A stretch of DNA of 7,496 bases, from the NCBI GenBank assembly GCA_026982235.1, contig JALSHM010000426.1, positions 1-7,496 on the forward strand, given 5' to 3'. The notes below the pieces were generated by a model. That model was given only the letters and a program-made list of their open reading frames with translations. It ran no database searches and was not told the origin of the DNA. This stretch comes from Robiginitomaculum sp. (GTDB taxonomy: Bacteria > Pseudomonadota > Alphaproteobacteria > Caulobacterales > Maricaulaceae). Below are positions 1-5,684 of the stretch, piece after piece. The number at the start of each line of letters is the position of its first letter. Within the stretch, counting starts at the first letter, position 1. A program made the position numbers and the translations under genes.

Positions 1-240
1 CCCCGTTGAATAGCGTATATTTGGGTTTATATGGCCAAAGAGATGGTGCGGTATGTTTTGCATTTCTGCCATTGTCGGCCTGGCAGATAATATTTGTAAT
101 TCCGCATAAACCTGCAAAGCATCGGCATTGATAATCTCTGCCCCTCGCCCGTCTAAGCTCTGTAGACTTTGGGCGAGTTTTACCGCATAAGCGCTTTTCC
201 CGCTGGCCGTAGGTCCTGCAATACAGTAAATCGTTTTCAT
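1..240 (-). CDS. miaA: tRNA dimethylallyltransferase, N-terminal part (cut by left window edge)
   Basis: MiaA transfers a dimethylallyl group to the N6 of adenosine 37 in tRNAs that read codons beginning with U; it acts in the cytoplasm. The 80 visible codons start at the ATG (238-240) and run in frame off the left edge. Residues 9-16 are GPTASGKS, the MiaA P-loop. They are followed by INADALQVY (the family's NADxxQVY substrate-binding motif), LSARPT and PHHLFG, which together are diagnostic for this family. The LSARP form, in place of the enterobacterial IGTAKP, fits alphaproteobacteria. The start is well placed because the P-loop lies at the usual distance from it, and no earlier in-frame start is possible without running deep into serB. 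I see no Shine-Dalgarno sequence. The divergent serB start is only 16 bases away, so any promoter must overlap serB coding sequence. The C-terminal three quarters of the gene lie outside the window. Confidence 0.95.
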   Translation of the reverse strand, partial: MKTIYCIAGPTASGKSAYAVKLAQSLQSLDGRGAEIINADALQVYAELQILSARPTMAEMQNIPHHLFGHINPNIRYSTG

Positions 241-256
241 AAGATAGGTTTTAACC

Positions 257-1174
257 ATGCAAAACCCAAATAGCCAGACTGGTTCGCTAAACAGTTTAAC
301 ATTTGTACTTAAACAAAAAAGCGCGGCAGATTTTAAGCTGCTCGCCAGTTTTTGCGCTGAAACCCCAGATGTGCATATGAAAAGCGTCCAAGTTTTATCT
401 GATGACAAGGCCGTCGATATTATCATTACAAATGCGCCTGATAACTTACGGACGCGTATTGCCAAAGCCTTTGCGGGTAAGACATTAGCCGCTGACTTCT
501 GCCTACAGCCCACAGAGAACCGCAAGAAAAAACTCTTGATATGCGATATGGATTCTACGCTTATTGGGCAAGAATGTATTGACGAGCTTGCAGATTTTGC
601 AGGTGTCAAAGACCATGTATCCAAGATAACCGAACGCGCCATGCGCGGTGAATTGGACTTTGAGGCGGCGCTCATAGAACGGGTCTCACTGTTAAAAGGA
701 CTTTCATTATCCGCACTAAATGATTGTTATAATGAGAGAATTACCCTGAATGCAGGGGCAAAGGTTTTGGCGGCAACCATGAAAGCCAATGGCGCCAAGA
801 CAGTTATAGTTTCGGGCGGGTTCACATATTTTACGCGGCGGATTGCCAAAGCCGCAGGATTTGATACCCACCAAGCCAACACTCTGCACGACGACGGCAA
901 AGCCCTGCTCGGCACTGTTGGTATGCCCATATTAGGGCGGGACGCCAAAAAGCAAGCCCTGGAGGCACACAGTAAATCTATAGGCGGCGCGTCCGTAGCG
1001 CTATCCATAGGCGACGGCGCCAATGACCTAGCCATGATAACCGCGTCCGGGCTGGGCATAGCTTACCGCGCCAAACCCATAGTCGCCGACGCCGCCCACT
1101 GCGCCATAAACCACACAGATCTAACGTCGGCCCTATATTTTCAAGGCTATAGGGACAGCGAGTTTGTGAGGTGA
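257..1174 (+). CDS. serB: Phosphoserine phosphatase (HAD superfamily)
   Basis: SerB hydrolyses O-phospho-L-serine to L-serine, the last step of serine biosynthesis, in the cytoplasm. The 305-residue product has an N-terminal region of about 85 residues before the HAD core, as in other long proteobacterial SerB proteins. HAD motif I is DMDST (97-101), with Asp97 as the expected nucleophile and Asp99 as acid/base. It is followed by ECIDELA and by TERAMRGELDF (125-135), a near-exact SerB signature. Motif II is VSGGF (185-189, Ser186). The motif III lysine is Lys231 or Lys232. Motif IV is GDGANDLAM (252-260), with Asp253 and Asp257 for magnesium. All key residues are present. The ATG is preceded by a weak AGATAGG about 8 bases upstream. 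An internal ATG (377-379) would cut into the N-terminal domain. The gene converges on the Do protease gene. All seven isoleucine codons after residue 220 are ATA. Confidence 0.97.
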   Translation: MQNPNSQTGSLNSLTFVLKQKSAADFKLLASFCAETPDVHMKSVQVLSDDKAVDIIITNAPDNLRTRIAKAFAGKTLAADFCLQPTENRKKKLLICDMDSTLIGQECIDELADFAGVKDHVSKITERAMRGELDFEAALIERVSLLKGLSLSALNDCYNERITLNAGAKVLAATMKANGAKTVIVSGGFTYFTRRIAKAAGFDTHQANTLHDDGKALLGTVGMPILGRDAKKQALEAHSKSIGGASVALSIGDGANDLAMITASGLGIAYRAKPIVADAAHCAINHTDLTSALYFQGYRDSEFVR

Positions 1175-1192
1175 AATACAAGTCCCCCACCT

Positions 1193-1284
1193 TGTCATCC
1201 CGGGCTTGCCCCGGGACCCCGCACTTTAACCTAAACATTGAGGTCTCGGCTCTACACCGCTGAAGCGGCTTGGCCGGGATGACA
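1193..1284. repeat. Paired inverted REP-like element between convergent genes; possible shared mRNA 3' end
   Basis: The outer arms TGTCATCCCGG (1193-1203) and CCGGGATGACA (1274-1284) are perfect 11-base inverted repeats. Each belongs to its own hairpin. On the left, TCCCGGG (1198-1204) pairs with CCCGGGA (1210-1216) across a 5-base loop. On the right, TCTCGGC (1244-1250) pairs with GCCGGGA (1273-1279) with one G-T wobble, enclosing an inner stem CCGC-TGAA-GCGG (1257-1268). It therefore looks like two REP units head to head, similar to a BIME. Sequences beginning TGTCATCCCGG are, from general knowledge, dispersed repeats in many alphaproteobacteria. No T-run follows on either strand, so it is not a classical intrinsic terminator, but the stems could stabilise or define the 3' ends of both the serB and protease transcripts. 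Flanks 1175-1192 and 1285-1305 show nothing else. Copy number in the genome cannot be judged from one window. Confidence 0.75.
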
Positions 1285-1305
1285 CAATATAGGGGATATA
1301 TCTAG

Positions 1306-2745
1306 CTAAGCCTCAGGTTCTAAAGAATAAAACACGGGAACACCGCCTCTGTTCACCAATATCAAGATGGCTTCCTCGCTTTTTGCGGCGGCGTTCATTT
1401 TTTTGCTGAAGTCTTCTGTGCCCTCAACTTGTTCTTGCGCCACTTCCATAATGATATCGCCTTTGCGCAGCTTGCCTTGGGCGATAGATTTCAAGCTCAC
1501 TTTGGTAATGCGCACGCCTTTAACCTCATCGTCAAGGCGCATACGGGCACGGAGTTTGTCGGAAATCTCCTCGACCGTAATGCCCATAACACTACCAGTG
1601 ACGGCTTTATCGTCCGTCTTGGGTTTATCACCACCTTGTTTTTCGACTTTTTCCTCTAGGCGCTCTATAACTACGTCCAGGGATTTACGTTTTTTGCGGC
1701 GGATAAAATCGACTTTTAAGGGCGCATCTATTTCGGCCTCAGCTATTATCCGGGCTAATCTACCGGAGTTTTCCAGCTTTACACCCCCCAGGGCCGTGAT
1801 CAAATCGCCGCGCTTTAAACCCGCTTTTTCCGCCGGGCTATCCGCATTGACCGAGCGGATAAGCGCCCCATAAGGCTCTTTAAGTTTATAGGCTTTAGCT
1901 ATGGATTTATTGACTTTTTGCACCCGCACACCAAGAAAACCACGCCGTGTTTCGCCGTATTCCCTAAGCTGATCTACCACGGAACTGGCCAGGTCTGCGG
2001 GAATTGAAAAGCTCAGCCCCACACTATATCCGGTCGGAGATACGATAGCCGTGTTCACACCGACCACATTCCCGTCCATATCAAATAACGGGCCACCAGA
2101 ATTGCCTTTGTTAATGGCAACATCGGTCTGGATAAAGTCGTCATAATTGGTCATGGACATTTGGCGGTGGCGGGCTGAGACAATCCCTGCGGCCACGGAG
2201 GACGAATAGCCAAGCGGATTGCCAATAGCTATCACCCACTCGCCGACTTTGGCCGAATCTTCGCCCGCAAAACTCACAAACGGAATGTCTTCCCCGGCTT
2301 CTATTTTCAGGAGGGCTATATCCGTAGACGGGTCACGACCAATCAGCTTGGCTTCATATGTAGAGCCATTTGGAAAAGCCACTTCAATTTCATCTGCACC
2401 CTCAATCACATGGTTATTGGTGACAATATACCCGCTCTTATCAATGACAAAACCAGACCCGAGAGAGCGGGCAATCCGATTTTCATCACCACCGTCCCCG
2501 AAAAAATCATTGAATTTCTCCAAGGGAGAGCCTTTGGGGAAAGCCTTATTGCCCTTGTTAATTTCAATGGTCTGCGCCGTGGAGATATTCACTACTGCTG
2601 GCGATAATCGCTTCGACAATGCGACAAAATCATGTGGTCTTGTCTGCACAGTGTTTTTGGACGGGGCTTGTTGTGCCAATGCGGCAGCTGGTGATAGGGC
2701 GAACCCGCTTATTGCTAAGGCCGTTAAAAAAGGACGTAAAATCAT
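1306..2745 (-). CDS. degP: Periplasmic Do-type serine protease with two PDZ domains (DegP/MucD-like)
   Basis: This is a trypsin-like HtrA-family protease/chaperone that degrades misfolded proteins in the periplasm. With the ATG at 2743-2745 the product has 479 residues. Residues 1-24 form a signal peptide (MILRPF, a hydrophobic core, then ALA before QQ). The protease domain spans about 40-260, with the catalytic triad His112 (TNNHVIEG), Asp142 (STDIALLK) and Ser216 (GNSGGPL). PDZ1 is at about 266-355. A charged linker (about 360-384) leads to PDZ2 at about 385-475. I chose this start because GGAGA lies 5 bases upstream and the signal peptide begins directly there. An in-frame GTG at 2785-2787 would put 14 extra residues before the signal peptide and has no ribosome binding site. 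The gene follows hflK, hflC and the DUF2065 gene by 62 bases, a grouping familiar in alphaproteobacteria, and is probably co-transcribed. DegP, DegQ and MucD cannot be told apart from the sequence alone. Confidence 0.95.
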   Translation of the reverse strand: MILRPFLTALAISGFALSPAAALAQQAPSKNTVQTRPHDFVALSKRLSPAVVNISTAQTIEINKGNKAFPKGSPLEKFNDFFGDGGDENRIARSLGSGFVIDKSGYIVTNNHVIEGADEIEVAFPNGSTYEAKLIGRDPSTDIALLKIEAGEDIPFVSFAGEDSAKVGEWVIAIGNPLGYSSSVAAGIVSARHRQMSMTNYDDFIQTDVAINKGNSGGPLFDMDGNVVGVNTAIVSPTGYSVGLSFSIPADLASSVVDQLREYGETRRGFLGVRVQKVNKSIAKAYKLKEPYGALIRSVNADSPAEKAGLKRGDLITALGGVKLENSGRLARIIAEAEIDAPLKVDFIRRKKRKSLDVVIERLEEKVEKQGGDKPKTDDKAVTGSVMGITVEEISDKLRARMRLDDEVKGVRITKVSLKSIAQGKLRKGDIIMEVAQEQVEGTEDFSKKMNAAAKSEEAILILVNRGGVPVFYSLEPEA

Positions 2746-2750
2746 ATTTG

Positions 2751-2755
2751 TCTCC
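2751..2755 (-). promoter_or_regulatory. Ribosome binding site GGAGA that sets the protease gene start
   Basis: On the minus strand GGAGA is followed by CAAAT and then the ATG at 2745-2743, a 5-base spacing. The hflK start has nearly the same context (GGAGA, CAAT, ATG). This favours the 479-residue protein over the longer GTG-started reading frame. Confidence 0.8.
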
Positions 2756-2759
2756 GATA

Positions 2760-2786
2760 TGCCTGCACGATAGCGGAAAACAGGCA
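2760..2786 (-). repeat. Inverted repeat in the leader of the protease gene
   Basis: Perfect 6-base arms, TGCCTG (2760-2765) and CAGGCA (2781-2786), are separated by 15 bases. In the transcript one more G-U and one T-A pair can extend the stem outward on either side. The 3' arm ends 4 bases before the GGAGA ribosome binding site. It could be an mRNA hairpin or a protein-binding dyad, and with such short arms chance is also possible. Confidence 0.35.
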
Positions 2787-2807
2787 CAAAGAAAGCTTAA
2801 AAAACGC

Positions 2808-3011
2808 TCATAATCGCGGTACTAAAAAGAGAATTAGAGCCAAACCGATAGCGGCAACAAATAACCCACTGTTTCGAATCCGCCCCTCAGGCATGTCCAT
2901 CATCTCACGCATAACCCGCTTCATACCCCGAGGGAACAGTGTGTACACGGCTCCCTCGATTATCATGGCACCACCAATAGCGATGACAAGGACAGTGACC
3001 CAAGCCGGCAT
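2808..3011 (-). CDS. DUF2065 small inner-membrane protein (YjeT-like)
   Basis: This is a 67-residue protein of unknown biochemical function. It has two hydrophobic segments, about residues 4-22 (with GGAMIIEGAVYTLFP running out of it) and about 48-65 (SGLFVAAIGLALILFLV). They are joined by a basic, methionine-rich loop (RGMKRVMREMMDMPEGRIRNSG). The EGxxYxLFP pattern, the length and the loop match DUF2065, whose E. coli member YjeT is encoded just after hflC. The same position here supports the call: the start lies 3 bases after the hflC stop, with AAGGG inside the end of hflC about 10 bases upstream as a moderate ribosome binding site. The constant pairing with HflK and HflC suggests a membrane role connected with that complex or with FtsH; this is inference from gene position only. 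Confidence 0.88.
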   Translation of the reverse strand: MPAWVTVLVIAIGGAMIIEGAVYTLFPRGMKRVMREMMDMPEGRIRNSGLFVAAIGLALILFLVPRL

Positions 3012-3014
3012 AAA

Positions 3015-3902
3015 TTATCTACCCTTTTGGTCGTCCAGATAGCCCAAGAAATCACTATCCGGCGAAAGCACATATGTTGTACCCTTGGACAAGCCTTTTT
3101 TATAGGCTTCCATAGAGCGGTAAAAAGCAAAAAACTCAGGATCCAGATTAAAAGCGTCCGCAAAGATTTTATTGCGTTCGCTGTCAGCTAGACCTTTGAT
3201 TTTCAAGGACTGTTCCTCAGCTTCGGCAACGGTAATCGCCGCAGTTTTGTCGGCAGTCGCCCGAATTTCGCGAGATTTCTTTTCGCCTTCCGCACGTTTT
3301 TGCGCGGCTTCCTGATTTCTCTCAGTAATCATTCTGGCAAAGACACGATCCGCATTTTGCTTGGGCAAGTCTGCCCGCATAATCCGTACATCGATAATCT
3401 CAACACCAAAATCATTTTCCGGTGCATTGGCCGTAGCATTTGTAATGGTCTGAATTTCAGTCATCAATTGTGCGCGTTTGCCAGAAATAATTTCTTGCGT
3501 ATTGACGCGGCCAAGCACGTCACGAAGGGTTGAGTCCATAATAGACTGCAATTTCAGTGTAGCGCCACGTTCATCTTTGAGGGCTTCATAAAACTTGGTG
3601 GCATCGACAATCCGGTAACGCACAAATGCATCAACCAACATAGGCTGTTGATCGGCAGCGAGGAGTTCAACTGGTTGGAGATCAATTTCCAAGTTTCGCC
3701 GGTCAAGAATGACGACTTTTTCCCAAGGTTTCTTAAATTTCAGACCCGCATCAGCTTCCTCACCCCAAGGGTTAGAGATTTTTTTAGCTTCACCAAATTC
3801 AAGAATGAGCGCCTGCTCCCACTGCTTTACCGTGAATGTACTAAATACAAGAACAGCAAGGGCAATTGCTATTATAACAAATAATGATGTAAGGTTTTTC
3901 AT
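3015..3902 (-). CDS. hflC: FtsH protease modulator HflC (SPFH/prohibitin family)
   Basis: HflC and HflK form a membrane-anchored complex that encloses the FtsH AAA protease and limits its access to membrane substrates. The 295-residue product has a single N-terminal membrane segment (about 4-24) preceded by a very short tail. The SPFH/band-7 domain follows (about 25-190), with VKQWEQALILEFGE, RRNLEID and VDAFVRYRI. Next come a charged Ala/Glu/Lys-rich coiled coil (about 195-245, including RNQEAAQKRAEGEKKSREI) and the conserved FFAFYRSMEAYKKGL near the C-terminus. Length and order are normal for the family. Its ATG shares one base with the hflK stop (TAATG), and AAGGAGG lies 6 bases upstream, the strongest ribosome binding site in the window. 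Translational coupling to hflK, giving matched amounts of the two partners, is likely. Confidence 0.97.
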   Translation of the reverse strand: MKNLTSLFVIIAIALAVLVFSTFTVKQWEQALILEFGEAKKISNPWGEEADAGLKFKKPWEKVVILDRRNLEIDLQPVELLAADQQPMLVDAFVRYRIVDATKFYEALKDERGATLKLQSIMDSTLRDVLGRVNTQEIISGKRAQLMTEIQTITNATANAPENDFGVEIIDVRIMRADLPKQNADRVFARMITERNQEAAQKRAEGEKKSREIRATADKTAAITVAEAEEQSLKIKGLADSERNKIFADAFNLDPEFFAFYRSMEAYKKGLSKGTTYVLSPDSDFLGYLDDQKGR

Positions 3903-5014
3903 TATTTTCCTCCTTTGCGTTTCAGTTCGTCGAGGGACAGATACGGCACTACGCCCGAGTTTTGTCCATCGAGCACCATCTTGTCAGCGTTCTCATACAC
4001 CTCTTCCATAGTTTCCAGATACATGCGTTGGCGTGTCACGCGCGGTGCGGCTTTGTATTCTTTGTAAACCAAACGAAAGCGTTCAGCTTCACCTCTTGCC
4101 TCTGCCACTTCCTTACCACGATATGCTTCAGCATCTTGTATGATCTTTAGCGCTGTACCCTCTGCTTCGGGAATGACCTTGTTTGCATATTCTGTTGCTT
4201 TATTGATAACAGCTTCTGCATCTTGCGTCGCATTCACAACATCGCGGTAAGATTCGACAACTGCAGGCGGCACATAAGCTTTTTGGAGTTGCACCTCGAC
4301 GACTTGTACACCAGCCTTATATTCATCCAGAGTTTCTTGCATAAGCTTTTTTACGGCTGTTGTCACAGTCAGACGCTCTGTCGTCGTAATACCCTCTAGG
4401 GCATGATTACCAATAACCTCACGCATGGCACTTTCGGCTACGGCTTGCACGGCTTTTTCGGGATCATTGACCTCGAACAAATATTCCTCAAGATTGTTAA
4501 TCCGCCAAAGAACCGAAAAATCTATCTCGACAATGTTTTCATCACCTGTGAGCATTTCGCTTTGTTTGACATTACCGCCAATATTTATCTGCTTAATCTC
4601 GCGGGTTTTTTCTTTGATATATGTTTCGATCGGGACTGGGAATTTGAAATTCAAACCGGCCGCCACTGTACGCTGATATTCACCGAACCGAAGAACCACG
4701 GCTTCTTCTTGTTGGTCAATGGTAAAAAACGTACTTTTACCGACCAAAAGCACTACGCCAATGGCAATTAACAAAGGAACGCCGCCTAGCCCACTGCCTT
4801 TGCCGCCGCCTGAACCACCCGAGCTACCGCCGAATTTATCTTTAAATCCGCGAATGACATTATCCAGATCGGGTGCTTGTTGTTGTGGTCTGCGCGGTGG
4901 TTTACGTCCACCACCATTACCACCACTGGCGCCCCAAGGACTATTGCCCCTGCCGCCATTATTCCCGCCAGAACTTCCCCCGGAACTACCCCATGGACTT
5001 TTTCCTTCAGACAT
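3902..5014 (-). CDS. hflK: FtsH protease modulator HflK (SPFH/prohibitin family)
   Basis: HflK is the partner of HflC in the SPFH complex that regulates FtsH. The 370-residue product begins with a Gly/Ser/Asn-rich, proline-containing tail (1-78) carrying two SPWG[SA]SGG copies (residues 6-13 and 25-32) and PDLDNVIRGFKDKFGG, a typical HflK N-terminal feature. One membrane segment follows (about 79-97). Next are the SPFH domain (about 98-265; TIDQQEEAVVLRFGEYQRTV, LNFKFPVPIE, AESAMREVIG) and a coiled coil (about 265-325; EYANKVIPEAEGTALKII). The C-terminal MYLETMEEVY and VVPYLSLDEL are also HflK hallmarks. The ATG at 5012-5014 has GGAGA 4 bases upstream. The stop overlaps the hflC start by one base. 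The 91 bases after folA probably contain a promoter, so hflK may open a transcription unit of its own. Confidence 0.97.
   Translation of the reverse strand: MSEGKSPWGSSGGSSGGNNGGRGNSPWGASGGNGGGRKPPRRPQQQAPDLDNVIRGFKDKFGGSSGGSGGGKGSGLGGVPLLIAIGVVLLVGKSTFFTIDQQEEAVVLRFGEYQRTVAAGLNFKFPVPIETYIKEKTREIKQINIGGNVKQSEMLTGDENIVEIDFSVLWRINNLEEYLFEVNDPEKAVQAVAESAMREVIGNHALEGITTTERLTVTTAVKKLMQETLDEYKAGVQVVEVQLQKAYVPPAVVESYRDVVNATQDAEAVINKATEYANKVIPEAEGTALKIIQDAEAYRGKEVAEARGEAERFRLVYKEYKAAPRVTRQRMYLETMEEVYENADKMVLDGQNSGVVPYLSLDELKRKGGK
3909..3915 (-). promoter_or_regulatory. Strong ribosome binding site AAGGAGG for hflC
   Basis: AAGGAGG lies inside the last codons of hflK, 6 bases before the hflC ATG. Together with the TAATG stop-start overlap, it would let ribosomes finishing hflK restart directly on hflC. 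Confidence 0.85.
4919..4999 (-). repeat. Low-complexity Gly/Ser coding tract with a duplicated SPWG[SA]SGG unit (hflK N-terminus)
   Basis: Two eight-residue copies, SPWGSSGG (4976-4999) and SPWGASGG (4919-4942), are separated by a Gly/Asn-rich spacer. A further GGSSGGSGGGKG stretch lies before the membrane segment. The two copies differ in their DNA, so this is not a recent duplication. The complementary strand consequently shows a spurious proline-rich open frame. Confidence 0.6.
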
Positions 5015-5018
5015 ATTG

Positions 5019-5023
5019 TCTCC
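5019..5023 (-). promoter_or_regulatory. Ribosome binding site GGAGA of hflK
   Basis: GGAGA followed by CAAT and the ATG at 5014-5012 gives a 4-base spacing. It supports the hflK start at the Gly/Ser-rich tail. Confidence 0.7.
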
Positions 5024-5039
5024 ATATCTAGATTGACCC

Positions 5040-5071
5040 TATATGTGGCGGCAATGATAGAGAATTTCAAG
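5040..5071 (-). promoter_or_regulatory. Candidate promoter of the hflK operon
   Basis: The 91-base gap between the folA stop and the hflK start holds, on the minus strand, CTTGAAA (5065-5071), 16 bases, then CCACATATA (5040-5048). TTGAAA suits a housekeeping -35, but the downstream hexamers (CACATA at 17 bases, CATATA at 19) match TATAAT poorly. As a heat-shock (RpoH) promoter, CTTGAAA plus CCACATATA fits the E. coli-type CCCCATNTA box with one mismatch, but the spacing is a few bases longer than usual. The AT-rich start of the gap (ATATAACTATACAT, next to the folA stop) is a second possible -10 region. The start site is not fixed by the sequence. Confidence 0.4.
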
Positions 5072-5105
5072 TGTTATCGGTCTTGTTATGTATAGTTATA
5101 TTCAA

Positions 5106-5621
5106 CTATCGACGTTCAAACACTTTCACTGTGAACGGATAATCGTCTTTTGGGCCTTTAGCATGGGGTATTTCGGAAATTTGCTTCCAATCCGCCGCCT
5201 GTACCGCCGGGAAATGGGCATCGCCTTCTATCATTACGTCAACCTCGGTGATATACATGCGCGTGACATATTTTAGCGCCTCAAGATATACTTTCGCGCC
5301 GCCAATCAGCATGATTTCGTTTACCCCCATAGCCCCCGCAAGTTCATAGCCCCGCCCAATCATAGAAGGCAAATCGTGGAATAGTTCGGCCCCCTTGGCC
5401 TTGTAGGTCGTGTCGCGCGTCAGCACCAAATTAGGCCGCCCCGGCAACGGAAATGGCAAACTTTCCCAAGTCACTCGACCCATTAAAACCGGCTTGCCGA
5501 ATGTCGTGCGCTTAAAATACTGTAAATCCGAAGACAAGTGCCACGGCAAACCACCATCCACACCAATCACCCCGTTACGAGACTTCGCGACGATAAGGCT
5601 TAGATGTGGATTGGTGGACAT
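5106..5621 (-). CDS. folA: Dihydrofolate reductase
   Basis: FolA reduces dihydrofolate to tetrahydrofolate with NADPH in the cytoplasm, regenerating the cofactor that ThyA oxidises. The 171-residue product has the full single-domain DHFR pattern: LSLIVAKSRNGVIG (7-20), GLPWHLSSDLQYFK with the catalytic acid expected at Asp32, MGRVTWESLP (47-56), GRPNLVLTR (61-69), the NADPH-binding IGGAKVY (106-112) and YITEVDVMIEGDAHFP (123-138), with Thr125 at the folate-site position. The length is near the usual 160-170. The gene lies 63 bases after thyA on the same strand, a common thyA-folA pairing. The ATG at 5619-5621 lacks a clear ribosome binding site (GAAAGCCCC upstream), but no better start fits the DHFR N-terminus. 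Confidence 0.97.
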   Translation of the reverse strand: MSTNPHLSLIVAKSRNGVIGVDGGLPWHLSSDLQYFKRTTFGKPVLMGRVTWESLPFPLPGRPNLVLTRDTTYKAKGAELFHDLPSMIGRGYELAGAMGVNEIMLIGGAKVYLEALKYVTRMYITEVDVMIEGDAHFPAVQAADWKQISEIPHAKGPKDDYPFTVKVFERR

Positions 5622-5647
5622 TTTGGGGCTTTCTATTGAAATAATGT

Positions 5648-5678
5648 TATAAGTTCATATTCTAGGTGAGAATTTCAA
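5648..5678 (-). promoter_or_regulatory. Candidate promoter or control element upstream of folA
   Basis: In the thyA-folA gap the minus strand carries TTGAAATTCTC (5668-5678), 13 bases, then ACTTATA (5648-5654), continuing into TATAAC. The same 11-mer and a matching ACATATA at the same distance occur upstream of hflK. TTGAAA could be a -35 and TATAAC a -10, but they are 21 bases apart, too long for a normal housekeeping promoter, so the class of site is uncertain. Confidence 0.35.
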
Positions 5679-5684
5679 CAGTTT

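Noticed and set aside
296..312. Two TTAA half-sites near the serB start, reminiscent of a CtrA box
   Set aside because: The half-sites are 9 bases apart, not the 7 expected for TTAA-N7-TTAA, and they lie within serB coding sequence.
727..1238. Minus-strand frames opposite serB (86 and 110 codons)
   Set aside because: They overlap the fully conserved SerB frame and the REP-like element and show no family features.
1367..2773. Long plus-strand open frames opposite the Do protease gene (168 and 184 codons)
   Set aside because: They are antisense shadows. They have no recognisable domains, and their residue patterns are explained by the clear protease coding frame on the other strand.
2746..2787. 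Protease gene starting at the GTG at 2785-2787
   Set aside because: It would add 14 residues before an otherwise complete signal peptide and has no ribosome binding site, whereas the ATG at 2743-2745 has GGAGA at ideal spacing.
4719..5036. Proline-rich plus-strand frame opposite the hflK N-terminus
   Set aside because: It is the complement of the Gly/Ser-rich hflK tail, which turns glycine codons into proline codons. No domain or ribosome binding site supports it.
5015..5105. Possible small gene or RNA between folA and hflK
   Set aside because: No supported reading frame or stable hairpin is visible; a promoter and leader explain the gap adequately.
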